Assembly (NCBI RefSeq): GCF_003860125.1
Contig: NZ_RQYL01000019.1
Coordinates: 1-64,000 of the forward strand
Source of the DNA: Fretibacterium sp. OH1220_COT-178
Lineage (GTDB): Bacteria; Synergistota; Synergistia; Synergistales; Aminobacteriaceae
DNA: 64,000 nucleotides
Reading direction: 5' to 3'
Below the pieces are notes generated by a model. That model had not been told where the DNA came from, searched no databases, and saw only the letters and a list, made by a program, of their open reading frames with translations. Below, in pieces: positions 51,780-60,395 of the stretch; position 1 is the stretch's first letter; each line of letters opens with the position of its first letter. Both the position numbers and the translations under genes were made by a program.

Positions 51780-52873
51780 CGATCGTCTCCGGATCGGGCG
51801 CCTTCGTCCGGGACGGCGCGGGGAAGGAGTATCTCGACTTCTACTGCGGCAGCGGCGCGGCGCTCTTCGGCCATGCCCATCCCCGGCTCAGGGAAGCCCT
51901 GGCGAACGCCTCCGGTCGGCCCTGGACCATCGGACCGGGCATGGGGGCGGAGGTTCGGGACCGGCTCAAGGCGCGCCTGAACCGCCTGCTCCCCGGGCGG
52001 TCGCTCTTCTATTGCAACAGCGGCACGGAGTCGATCGAGGCGGCGCTGAAGCTCGCGGTTGCCCTCCGCCCCGAGAGGAGGAAGATCCTTGCCCTGCGGC
52101 GCGCCTTCCACGGCCGGACTCTCGGGGCGCTCGCCCTCACCTTCAATCCGCAGTACCGCAGGAGCTGGACGCACCTCCTGGCGCCGGTCCTGCACGTGAG
52201 GCCCGAGGAGCTGCCGGGGGCCGTCGACGGGGACACGGCCGCGGTCTTCGTCGAGCCGATCCAGGGGGAGGGCGGCGTCCATCCCCTGTCCGCCTCGCTC
52301 GGCGCGGCGATCGGCGCGGCCTGTGCCCGGACGGGGGCATTGCTCGTCTGCGACGAGGTGCAGTGCGGATGGGGGCGCTGCGGGGCGTTTTCGGCGAGTT
52401 CGCTCGCCGGGCTGGAGCCGGACATCCTGTGCTTCGCCAAGGGCGTCGCCGGGGGTCTGCCCGTCGGACTCACCCTGTGGAAGAAGGAGCTGGGGGATTT
52501 CGCGCCCGGCGGACACGGCTCCACTTACGGCGGGAATCCGCTGGTCCTGGCCGTCGCCGAGGCCGCGCTGGGCCTTCTGGAGGAGGGGACCCCGATCGCC
52601 GGGGCCCGGTCGGGAGGGGAGTATTTCAGGAAGCTCCTCAAGGGGATCGATTCCCCCCTGATCGCGGAGGTCCGGGGCATGGGACTGCTGAACGGCGTGG
52701 AGCTGACCGTGAAGGCCGCGCCCGTCATCCGCCGGATGCAGCGGAACGGGGTCCTGGCCCTGCCGGCGGGCCCGTCGGTGGTGCGCTTTCTCCCTCCCTT
52801 TCCCGCCGTGCGGGAGGACTTCGACAGGGCGGCCGCCGTACTCGCGGACGCCCTGAAGGCGGAGGCGGCGTGA
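51749..52873 (+). CDS. lysJ: LysJ, [LysW]-semialdehyde aminotransferase
   Basis: 374 aa, GTG start at 51749 inside lysZ, with GGAGGAGG about 10 bases upstream. Class III PLP aminotransferase related to ArgD. Motifs: YLDFYCGSGAALFGHAHP, FYCNSGTESIEAALKLA, VFVEPIQGEGGV, CDEVQCGWGRCG, and Schiff-base K231 in CFAKGVAGGLPVG. It turns the LysW-bound semialdehyde into LysW-lysine (or ornithine). Confidence 0.93.
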   Translation: MSGLYGSRGLTIVSGSGAFVRDGAGKEYLDFYCGSGAALFGHAHPRLREALANASGRPWTIGPGMGAEVRDRLKARLNRLLPGRSLFYCNSGTESIEAALKLAVALRPERRKILALRRAFHGRTLGALALTFNPQYRRSWTHLLAPVLHVRPEELPGAVDGDTAAVFVEPIQGEGGVHPLSASLGAAIGAACARTGALLVCDEVQCGWGRCGAFSASSLAGLEPDILCFAKGVAGGLPVGLTLWKKELGDFAPGGHGSTYGGNPLVLAVAEAALGLLEEGTPIAGARSGGEYFRKLLKGIDSPLIAEVRGMGLLNGVELTVKAAPVIRRMQRNGVLALPAGPSVVRFLPPFPAVREDFDRAAAVLADALKAEAA

Positions 52874-53913
52874 AAGGCTCCGTGGAGCTCCTCACAAAGC
52901 TCGTCTCCATCCCCAGCCCGAGCGGGGACGAGGGGGAGGCGTGCCGCCATCTCGCGGACGCGCTCCCCTCCGTCGGATGGGAGCGCGTCGAGATCGACGG
53001 CGTGGGGAACGTCGTCGCCTCCCGGGGTTCCGGGGAAAGGGAGATCGTCCTGCTGGGGCACATCGACACCGTGCCGGGCGGTCCGCCCTGCGCCCTGAAG
53101 GGGGATTGCCTTTGGGGACGCGGGAGCGTGGACGCGAAGGGGCCGTTGTGCGCCTTTGCGGTCGCCGGCGGAAACGTGCCGGTCTCCGCCGGCTGGAGGG
53201 TCACCCTCGTCGCCGCCGTGGGCGAGGAGACCGACTCGCGCGGCGCGCGCCACCGGATCCCCCAGCACGCGCCCGCGGCCTGCATCGTCGGCGAGCCCTC
53301 GGGCACGGATGGAGTCACCATAGGCTATCGCGGCTGCATCCGGCTCGTCCTCTCGGCGGAGGACGGAGGCGCGCACCGAAGCGGAAGCGAGGGGCCGATC
53401 ACGGCGACCGTCCGCGCGGCCTCGGACCTCCTGGCGCTTGTCGACGCCGCGGATTCTCCCGGACTTCCGATCATTCGGCGGCCGTCCGGGGCGGTGGTAT
53501 CGATGTTCGGCGAGGAACGGGGGCGCCGGACGGGGAGGATCGAGCTGGACCTGCGCCTGCCGGAGGGATGCGATCCGCAGGACTGGCTGAACGCCGCCGC
53601 CTCGGCGACGGAACGGAGGGGCGTCTCGATCGGGATCCTCGCCGCCATCCCCCCGCACGTCGAGGACAAGGACAACGCCGTAGCGCGGGCGCTGCGCCTG
53701 GGCATCCGCAGAAACGGCCTGGCCCCAAGGATTCTTGCCAAGGGGGGGACCGCCGACTTCAACCTGGCCGCCGCCTGGAAATGCCCCATGGCCGCCTACG
53801 GCCCCGGGGACGGCAGGCTGGACCACACCGACGGGGAGCACCTCCCGCTCCCCGAGTACGAGGCCTCGATCGCGGTGCTTTCGAGCGCCCTTCCCCTCCT
53901 CATGAAAATGTAA
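52870..53913 (+). CDS. lysK: LysK, [LysW]-lysine/ornithine hydrolase
   Basis: 347 aa, GTG start overlapping the lysJ stop (GTGA). M20 metallopeptidase family: metal ligands in LLGHIDTVPGG and WGRGSVDAKGPL, catalytic EE in AVGEETDSRGARH, C-terminal DHTDGEHLPL. It frees lysine (or ornithine) from LysW, the last step of the pathway. Last gene of the operon. Confidence 0.93.
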   Translation: MKGSVELLTKLVSIPSPSGDEGEACRHLADALPSVGWERVEIDGVGNVVASRGSGEREIVLLGHIDTVPGGPPCALKGDCLWGRGSVDAKGPLCAFAVAGGNVPVSAGWRVTLVAAVGEETDSRGARHRIPQHAPAACIVGEPSGTDGVTIGYRGCIRLVLSAEDGGAHRSGSEGPITATVRAASDLLALVDAADSPGLPIIRRPSGAVVSMFGEERGRRTGRIELDLRLPEGCDPQDWLNAAASATERRGVSIGILAAIPPHVEDKDNAVARALRLGIRRNGLAPRILAKGGTADFNLAAAWKCPMAAYGPGDGRLDHTDGEHLPLPEYEASIAVLSSALPLLMKM

Positions 53914-53956
53914 TGTCATACCCAATCGCGTTCGACGCGGAGGCAATTACCTGCCT

Positions 53957-54125
53957 CCCCCTGATGAAGCAACCGATAAAGCTCCCAAGCGACCGGCACG
54001 GCGTCTGCGGGCTTTCAGCCCGCAGATAAGCGGAGAGCCGGCGAGGAACGAGCTGTGCGAGTCGCTTATAAGCGAGAAAGCAAATCTCTGATTTGCGTTT
54101 TCGAGCTTAGGGGCTTCATCAGGGG
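53957..54125. repeat. Structured intergenic repeat with several hairpins
   Basis: CCCCTGATGAAGC (ending 53970) recurs inverted at 54113-54125, enclosing about 140 bp. Inside are a 10-bp hairpin (TCTGCGGGCT, 54004-54026), a 14-bp palindrome TCGCTTATAAGCGA (54062-54075) and a GCAAATC/GATTTGC hairpin near 54080-54096. The element lies between the convergent lysK and merR genes and has no ORF with a ribosome site. It may act as a terminator for both genes or be a dispersed repeat. Confidence 0.6.
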
Positions 54126-54148
54126 CTTTACCAGATCTGGCCGCCTGC

Positions 54149-54979
54149 TTATCGTGCCTTGCGCACCGGCCACTGGACCTCGGTGCGCAGCTCCTCCGGC
54201 GGGACCTCGTGAGGGCTGTTCAGGTAGACGTTCCGCGCGCCGTCGGACCCCGACACGGGCTCGTAGCCGTTCTCCTTCATCCAATGCCGCAGCGCGGTGT
54301 AGGCGCCCTCCAGCTGGTCGTAGGGTCCCTTGTGCAGGGTGCAGGCCATCGGGCCGCCGGGAACCGTCCGGACCTTCAGCCGGTCCGTGTCCGGGACAGG
54401 GTTCGTGAAGGACAGGCAGAATTCGACGTCGATGTTGTTGGGGTCGAACTCCTCCCCGTAATAGATGTCGAAGCACTCCCCGCCGTAGGCGCTGCCGTTC
54501 CGTTCCAGGTGGTTCCACAGCTCCGTGAAGATCCGGTGGCTCTCCTCCGATATGTTCTCCATCGTGATGAAGCAGCGGTGCGTCAGCGCCCGGACGGGCG
54601 CCACCTCTCGGACGGTGACCTCGTAGGACAAGAAAAACGCCTCCTTTTCCAAAGTGAGTTTTTCCAGGAGCTCCAGGTCCCTGTGTCCCTTCCTCAGGCG
54701 TTCCTGGAGCACCCGGCGGTGCCGGTCGAGAAAGGAGGCGATCGCCCCGGGCTCCCTGGCGGTCAGGAATGCCCGGATCTCCTCCAGCGGCACGTCCAGC
54801 TCCCTCAGTCGGCGGATGCGTAGCGCCTCCACGAACTGCCCCGCCGAGTAGTGGCGGTAGCCCGTCGCGTCGTCGATCCACACGGGCCTCAGCAGGCCCT
54901 TCTCGTCGTAGAACCGCAGCGCCTTCACCGAGAGCATCGTCGCCCTGGAGAACTCTCCGATCGTCAGCAGGTTGCTCAT
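54149..54979 (-). CDS. MerR-family regulator with GyrI-like effector domain
   Basis: 276 aa. Residues 4-73 are the MerR winged HTH (LTIGEFSRATMLSVKALRFYDEKGLLRP ... GYRHYSAGQF). A coiled-coil dimer helix follows (about 75-118). The C-terminal 150 residues form an AraC/GyrI-like ligand-binding domain (VREVAPVRALTHRCFI, GPMACTLHKGPYDQLEGAY). The layout is that of BmrR-type regulators, which bind hydrophobic drugs and activate efflux genes. No pump gene is adjacent. Confidence 0.92.
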   Translation of the reverse strand: MSNLLTIGEFSRATMLSVKALRFYDEKGLLRPVWIDDATGYRHYSAGQFVEALRIRRLRELDVPLEEIRAFLTAREPGAIASFLDRHRRVLQERLRKGHRDLELLEKLTLEKEAFFLSYEVTVREVAPVRALTHRCFITMENISEESHRIFTELWNHLERNGSAYGGECFDIYYGEEFDPNNIDVEFCLSFTNPVPDTDRLKVRTVPGGPMACTLHKGPYDQLEGAYTALRHWMKENGYEPVSGSDGARNVYLNSPHEVPPEELRTEVQWPVRKAR

Positions 54980-55055
54980 GGCGTCTCTCCTTTCTCGATG
55001 GCCTCACTATAAACCCTCCCGCAGGGGGAGGGTCAAGCGGAAGGAGGCGGGGAAC

Positions 55056-56243
55056 TCACTCCTGCGTCTCGAACGTCCCTCTGGCCAGCACCCCCCCGTC
55101 CCGCATCATCACGCGCCCCCTGGCCACGACGTGGCGCAGGGCGTCGTTCCCGTCCAGGACCAGGATGTCGGCGTCGCAGCCCTCCTTCAGGCGCCCCTTG
55201 CGGGGCAGGCAGAGCTGGTCGGCCACGTGGCTCGTCGCCATGCCGACGGCCTTTTCCGGCCCCACCTCGGGGTCCTCCATCAGCTCGAGCACGCAGGCGA
55301 GGACGGAGTCGATGGGGCCGATCCCCATGCCGACGAGCTTGCCGCCCGCGTCGAAGCGGGGCATGCTGCCGTTGCCGTCGGAGCTGAGGGTGATGCGCTC
55401 CGCCGCCACGCCGCCGGCCAGCAGGCGCTTCACGGCCCGCCTCGTCGGGAGCCCGAACACGGGCCTTTCCCCGGGGGCCGCGGTGATGTCGAGGTTGCCG
55501 CCCCGCAGCCCGTACTCCACGGCCCTCTCCAGCAGCGCCTCGCTGCGCGAGACGTGGGTGGGGGCGAACTGCGCCAGCGGTACGTCCGTCCCCTCGATGG
55601 CGGCGAGCAGGGGGTCGAAGGCCGACGGCTCCGAGCCCATGTGGACGCAGACCGTCCCGGCCTTGCCGGCCAGCATCCCGCCGACGCGGGCGTCGGAGAC
55701 GGCCCGGCGCAGTTCCTCCACCGTGGGGTGCGAGCTTCGGTGGTCCGACAGGGCGATCTTGAGCCCGATCACCTTGTCGATCAGGCAGAGGTCGTCCATC
55801 ACGCCGCCCGTCAGCGTGGGGGAGGGGACGGCGTAGCTGCCCGTCAGGATCCAGGTGCTCAGCCCCTCCTCCTCCAGTCCGCGCGCCTTCATCAGGAGGT
55901 CGCGCAGGCCCCGGCAGGTGCCGTCGGTCCCCGTGAGCCCCACCGCCGAGGTGACCCCGGCCCGGACGAACGAGGAGAGCTGAAGCGGCGGCGTCCGAAA
56001 TCGGGGCCCGCCCTCGCCGCCCGCGCCGTTGAAATGCACGTGGCGGTCGATCACGCCGGGCAGCACCTTGGCCCCCTGCGCGTCGAGCACCGTGACCTCC
56101 GGGCCGAGTCGCTCCATGTGCTGCCTCAGCTCCCCGGCGGCGCCGGCGGGGTGCACGGCGGCGATCCTCTCCCCCACGACCACAAGCGTCCCCAGCCCGA
56201 GGGGGGCTGGGGAGAGGATATTCGCGTTTTCGATCAGCAGCAT
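55056..56243 (-). CDS. iadA: Isoaspartyl dipeptidase
   Basis: 395 aa amidohydrolase with the metal motif GVIDRHVHFNG (HxH), later metal-site blocks CVHMGSEPSAFDP and FAPTHVSR, and the catalytic Asp in TLSSDGNGSMPRF. It cleaves beta-aspartyl dipeptides from aged proteins and peptide feed. The start lies 1 base after the nhaC stop, so they form an operon. It fits a peptide-fermenting lifestyle. Confidence 0.93.
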   Translation of the reverse strand: MLLIENANILSPAPLGLGTLVVVGERIAAVHPAGAAGELRQHMERLGPEVTVLDAQGAKVLPGVIDRHVHFNGAGGEGGPRFRTPPLQLSSFVRAGVTSAVGLTGTDGTCRGLRDLLMKARGLEEEGLSTWILTGSYAVPSPTLTGGVMDDLCLIDKVIGLKIALSDHRSSHPTVEELRRAVSDARVGGMLAGKAGTVCVHMGSEPSAFDPLLAAIEGTDVPLAQFAPTHVSRSEALLERAVEYGLRGGNLDITAAPGERPVFGLPTRRAVKRLLAGGVAAERITLSSDGNGSMPRFDAGGKLVGMGIGPIDSVLACVLELMEDPEVGPEKAVGMATSHVADQLCLPRKGRLKEGCDADILVLDGNDALRHVVARGRVMMRDGGVLARGTFETQE

Positions 56244-56244
56244 G

Positions 56245-57663
56245 CTAGGCCTGTTTCTTCAGTTCCGACGGCCAGATGCCGATGCCGGTGAAGCCGTAGA
56301 ACCACGCGGTCAGAAAGCCGGCGTAGCAGAGCACGGCCCAGGGGGCGTACTCGACGACGGAGACGCCCAGGACGGTGGACATGTAGATGCCCGCGGCCGA
56401 CCAGGGGATCAGGGGCACCACCACGGTCCCGGAGTCCTCCAGTGTACGGGAGAGGACGCGCCGGGAGATGTTCATCTCGTCGCAGAGGTCCTTGTACATG
56501 GTGCCGGGGACGATCTCGCTGAGGTAGGAGTTCCCGGTGCCCAGCCCGGTCAGGATGCCCGTCAGGGAGGCGGACATGACGAAGCGCCCGCGGCTGTTGC
56601 CGATGAAACGCGCGCGCAGCGACTCGCACAGGGTACGGAAGGTGCCGGTGTACTCCAGCTGCCCCGCGAAGAGATAGGCGAAGAAGACCACGACGACGGA
56701 GCCGGACATGAAGGCCAGCCCTCCGCGGCTCAGCAGCTTGTCGAGGGCCTCGAGCCCCGTCGCGATCTTGGGGCCGGAGGCCATGAACTTGACCGTCGTC
56801 GTGAGATCGTAGCCCTGGAGCAGCGCCAGGGGGATGGAGACGACGATCGCCACCCACAGGACGGGCAGGGTCGGATAGCGCTTGTAGGCCAGGGCCAGGA
56901 CCACGAACGGAGGGATCAGGGACAGCGGGGTCAGGCGGAAGGTCTTGCCGATGGCGCCGACGATGGCGTCGACCTGCGACATGTCGAGTTCGCCCACGCC
57001 CTGCGAGCCGATGTAGGCGTAGATCCCCAGGCCGATCAGGAAGGCGGGGACGGTGGTCCAGAGCATGGAGCGGATGTGGTCCACCACCTCCACCTCGGCG
57101 ACGGCCGCGGCCAGGACCGTCGTGTCGGAGACGGGGCTCAGCTTGTCCCCGAAGTAGGCGCCGGCGACGATGGCGCCCGCCGTCGCGGGCAGGGAGACGC
57201 CGAGCCCCTGCGCGATGCCGATGAAGGCGACGCCGAAGGTCGCGGCGGTGCCCCAGGAGGTCCCCGTGAAGCAGGAGGAGAGGCAGCAGATGAGGAACGC
57301 CGCGGGCAGGAAGACCTTAGGGCTCAGCAGCTTGAGGCCGGTGTAGATGAGGTAGGGGATGGTCCCCGAGGCCATCCAGACGGCGATCAGCGGCCCCACG
57401 GTCAGCAGGATCATGATGGCGCCCGTGGCCCGGGCCACCATGGGCACGACCCCTCCGTCGAAGAGCTCGTTCCAGGAGTAGCCGTAGCGGAAGCAGAACA
57501 TCGCCGTCGTGAACATCCCGCAGAACATCAGCAGGAGCGCGACGTCGAAGCCGAAGGCGAGGCGTCCCGCGACGATGATGAGCAGGATGGTGCCGAAGAT
57601 GCCCAGTGCTCCGCTGAGCCCGATTTCCTTTGTCTTTGCGCTTGGGGTTGAAACGTTGGACAC
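56245..57663 (-). CDS. nhaC: NhaC-family Na+/H+ antiporter
   Basis: 472 aa, GTG start with AAGGAGG upstream. About twelve TM helices; NhaC motifs FLICCLSSCFTGTSWGTAATFG, GAIVAGAYFGDKLSPVSDTTVLAAA and GILTGLGTGNSYLSEIVPGTM are plain. It exchanges sodium for protons, or in some members organic acids (malate-lactate). Its link to iadA suggests a role in aspartate or peptide-related transport, but that is inference. Confidence 0.93.
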   Translation of the reverse strand: MSNVSTPSAKTKEIGLSGALGIFGTILLIIVAGRLAFGFDVALLLMFCGMFTTAMFCFRYGYSWNELFDGGVVPMVARATGAIMILLTVGPLIAVWMASGTIPYLIYTGLKLLSPKVFLPAAFLICCLSSCFTGTSWGTAATFGVAFIGIAQGLGVSLPATAGAIVAGAYFGDKLSPVSDTTVLAAAVAEVEVVDHIRSMLWTTVPAFLIGLGIYAYIGSQGVGELDMSQVDAIVGAIGKTFRLTPLSLIPPFVVLALAYKRYPTLPVLWVAIVVSIPLALLQGYDLTTTVKFMASGPKIATGLEALDKLLSRGGLAFMSGSVVVVFFAYLFAGQLEYTGTFRTLCESLRARFIGNSRGRFVMSASLTGILTGLGTGNSYLSEIVPGTMYKDLCDEMNISRRVLSRTLEDSGTVVVPLIPWSAAGIYMSTVLGVSVVEYAPWAVLCYAGFLTAWFYGFTGIGIWPSELKKQA

Positions 57664-57873
57664 GACAAAGCCTCCTTGATGAAATAGGGTGAAATGTGAA
57701 ACCGTCCTCGTCCCGATCGGGTGGAGAGAAAATGCGGTGCCGGGGGATCCCTCCTTTTCCTTGAAATGAGATGCGAAAATACGGCGATATCACGGTGCGG
57801 ACGACGACGCAACTATGATATCATTTCGCCGAAAAATTTCTGACGGCCCGTCGTCCTTGGGGAGGCGTTCGGT

Positions 57874-59076
57874 ATGAGGGTGCATGAGGGAAACGTGCGG
57901 GGATACGGCGCGGAGCGCGGGGCTTCGGGCCGAATGGGGAGGCGTGTCCTGGCGGCGGGATTCGCTCTGTTTCTGCTGGCCGCACCGGCCTTCTCCACCT
58001 CGGAGGACTCCCTGCCGGGCTATCTGGTCGAGAAGTGGGGGCGCCTGACCGGGACGCTCTCGGAGGCCCTCGCCCTGCGGGACAGGCAGGAGACGCTGCC
58101 GGCCTCCTCGTGGTTCGGCGCGGACAAGTCCAGCAACGCGAAGAAGATCGACGAGCTGCTGGACCAGGCGCTCGAGATTCTGGTCCAGGGACGGGCCGGG
58201 GACCTGCGGCGCCAGGCCCTGGAGCTTCGGACGGACATCCCCGGGCTGCGCCTGGAGGCGGACGGGCTCAGAAATGAGCGCATCTCGGCCCCGGAGACCT
58301 CCCGTCTGCCCTGGGTGAGGACCCGGGCGAAGATCGACGAGCGCCTCTCGGAGCTGGAGGAGGAGATCTCGCACAGGGAGAGGGCGCTCTCGGAGGTCAA
58401 CGCGCAGCTTGCGGAGGCGCTGCGCGCCCTGGGGCTCCAGCTAGACCAGGGACAGATCGACGTCCTGCTGAGCTCGGTGACGGGGGACGATCTTTTGCAG
58501 AACGCCGTGGTGTTCGCCAACGTCCGGGCGATGGTCGAGAAGCTGGCGGAGCTCTCCCGGGAGGATCGGGACAATCTGGAGATCAACCGCCGGTACAGCG
58601 GGCTGTACCTGGTGCTGAACGACCTGCTGATCCACACGCAGGAGGAGCTGGTGCGCAAGATCGACGAGGACTACAAGCCGCGGCTGGGCGAGATCGCCAA
58701 GGAGGCGGAGGCGCTTCGCCGGGACGCGCTGGCCAAGGCCGGTCAGAAGGGCTACACGGAGGCCCAGAGGCGGTCCTTCTCCCTCAATGCGGAGTCCAAC
58801 GCCATGACCCTGCGGGTCGCCGACCTCTACATGCAGCTTCTGGACTCGCAGCGCAAGGGGGTTCTGGACAACCTGACCGACCTGCGGCGCAACCGGGACC
58901 TGGCGGAGAACACCTACCGGACGGTGCGGAGCTCGGGCGACCTGCGGAACCTCATCCGCTCGGGGCTGGAGCTTTTCGACTCCATCCACGCGCTCTCGAT
59001 GCCGGAGATCCGTCCCTTCGAGAACGAGACGATCCGCCGGGAGTTCGAGGAGATCAACAAGCGGCTGAAGCGCTGA
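57874..59076 (+). CDS. Secreted coiled-coil protein of unknown function
   Basis: 400 aa; GGGGAGG lies 8 bases before the ATG at 57874. A signal peptide is at about residues 20-42 (GRRVLAAGFALFLLAAPAFS). The rest is almost all helical, with heptad-like stretches at about 115-190 (ELRTDIPGLRLEADGLRNER, ERLSELEEEISHRERALSEV) and 250-350. It has no cysteines or recognisable domain. The location is probably periplasmic. It stands alone between a divergent nhaC and a convergent ybaK gene. Confidence 0.75.
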   Translation: MRVHEGNVRGYGAERGASGRMGRRVLAAGFALFLLAAPAFSTSEDSLPGYLVEKWGRLTGTLSEALALRDRQETLPASSWFGADKSSNAKKIDELLDQALEILVQGRAGDLRRQALELRTDIPGLRLEADGLRNERISAPETSRLPWVRTRAKIDERLSELEEEISHRERALSEVNAQLAEALRALGLQLDQGQIDVLLSSVTGDDLLQNAVVFANVRAMVEKLAELSREDRDNLEINRRYSGLYLVLNDLLIHTQEELVRKIDEDYKPRLGEIAKEAEALRRDALAKAGQKGYTEAQRRSFSLNAESNAMTLRVADLYMQLLDSQRKGVLDNLTDLRRNRDLAENTYRTVRSSGDLRNLIRSGLELFDSIHALSMPEIRPFENETIRREFEEINKRLKR

Positions 59077-59106
59077 ATTTCGGATGACGCGAGGGAGCGG
59101 ATTGCA

Positions 59107-59133
59107 GGGGGCGGCGCCTGGCCGCCCCCTTTT
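59107..59133 (+). terminator. Rho-independent terminator
   Basis: A 9-bp stem GGGGGCGGC / GCCGCCCCC with a 5-nt loop and TTTT follows the coiled-coil gene by 30 bp. Confidence 0.85.
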
Positions 59134-59152
59134 GCGCGCCTCCGGCCGTGCT

Positions 59153-59662
59153 TCACGGATGGGCCGGTCCCGGGGCGATCCCTTCCCGGCCCGCTTCCTC
59201 GGTCAGGTCGGCCAGGGAGAAGGGCAGCGCCTTGCGCAGCTCGCCGAGGGCGATCCTCATCTGCAGCCCGATCCGGCCCGCGCTGACGACGATCGTGCCG
59301 AGCCGCTCCGCGGACGCGTCGATCACGGTGCGGAAAGTTTTTTTCATCCCCACGGGCGAGCATCCGCCGTGCACGTAGCCCGTCAGGGGCAGGAGCTCCT
59401 TCGAGCGCACCATCTCCACGGACTTCTCCCCCACGGCCCTCGCGGCCTTCCGCAGGTCCAGTTCGCCCGTCGCCGGGACGACGAAGACGTAGTGGTCCCG
59501 CGTCCTGCCGACCGTGACCAGCGTCTTGAAGATCCTCTCGGGCCCGATCCCCAGCAGGCGCGCCGCCTCGAGGGCGCTCACGGCCTCGGACGCGGGGTAG
59601 GAGAGGGCCTCGTATTCGGCCCTTTTGGCGTCCAGGATGCGCATCGCGTTGGTCTTGTCCAT
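59153..59662 (-). CDS. ybaK: YbaK/EbsC-type Cys-tRNA(Pro) deacylase
   Basis: 169 aa. Editing-domain fold that hydrolyses Cys-tRNA(Pro) made by error by ProRS. Motifs: IFKTLVTVGRTRDHYVFVVPATGELDLRKAA with the conserved catalytic lysine, GYVHGGCSPVGMKK, and VSAGRIGLQM. It begins 13 bp after the Crp/Fnr stop. Confidence 0.93.
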   Translation of the reverse strand: MDKTNAMRILDAKRAEYEALSYPASEAVSALEAARLLGIGPERIFKTLVTVGRTRDHYVFVVPATGELDLRKAARAVGEKSVEMVRSKELLPLTGYVHGGCSPVGMKKTFRTVIDASAERLGTIVVSAGRIGLQMRIALGELRKALPFSLADLTEEAGREGIAPGPAHP

Positions 59663-59675
59663 GAATCTCTCCCCC

Positions 59676-60395
59676 TCAATGCAGGGTGAAGCGGTTTTTT
59701 CGGTAAGTCAGAAGCCCCTCGTCCCGCATCCGGCCCAGCTCCCGCGAGAGCGCGCTGCGGTCCACGCAGAGGTAGTCCGCCAGGGCCTGGCGGTCGAAGG
59801 GAACGTCGAATGCGTTTCGCCCCGCCCGCCGCGCCTGGTCGGAGAGATAGGCCGAGAGCTTCTCCCGGATGGTCCGCCTGGCGAGCGCCTCGATCCGCTG
59901 CGTGAGCATGACGTTCTTGTCGGCCAGGATGCGCAGCATGTTCCGGACGAGCTTCCGGAGCGCCGACCGGTCGGGGAGCGCCAGGGCCCCGCGGAAGTCC
60001 AGGAACAGGATCCGGCAGGGCTCCTCCGCGACCACGCTCACGGTCAGGCTCTTCTGGGTCGAGCAGGAAAAGGCCTCGCCGAAGAGCTCTCCGGGCTCGA
60101 GCCGGGCGAGGATCGTCCGGTTGCCCCAGGCGTCCTCCTTGATGACCGCGACGCCGCCCGAGAGGACGAGCCCGACCCGGAGCACGTCCTCCCCGGCGGT
60201 GAAGATGAAGGCCCCCTTGGAGAAATCCCTTTTCCCCGCGCCGAGGCAGTCCAGCAGGGCCGGGAAATCGGCCCCTTCGACCCCCTCGAACAGGGGGTGC
60301 CCCGTCAGCAGGGAACGGAGCCCTTCCGTTGCGTCCTCGCCCCGGGCGCCGCCGGACCCGACCGGCCCGAGGGGCGGGCGAAGGGTCAGCGCCAC
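59676..60395 (-). CDS. Crp/Fnr-family transcriptional regulator
   Basis: 239 aa, GTG start at 60395 overlapping the upstream gene by 10 bases. Residues about 28-140 form the cyclic-nucleotide-binding-type jelly roll (FSKGAFIFTAGEDVLRVGLV, LEPGELFGEAF). The C-terminal HTH_Crp is VPFDRQALADYLCVDRSALSRELGRMRDEGLL. The residues needed for cAMP binding are not clearly kept, and there is no FNR-type N-terminal cysteine cluster. The effector is unknown. Confidence 0.88.
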   Translation of the reverse strand: MALTLRPPLGPVGSGGARGEDATEGLRSLLTGHPLFEGVEGADFPALLDCLGAGKRDFSKGAFIFTAGEDVLRVGLVLSGGVAVIKEDAWGNRTILARLEPGELFGEAFSCSTQKSLTVSVVAEEPCRILFLDFRGALALPDRSALRKLVRNMLRILADKNVMLTQRIEALARRTIREKLSAYLSDQARRAGRNAFDVPFDRQALADYLCVDRSALSRELGRMRDEGLLTYRKNRFTLH

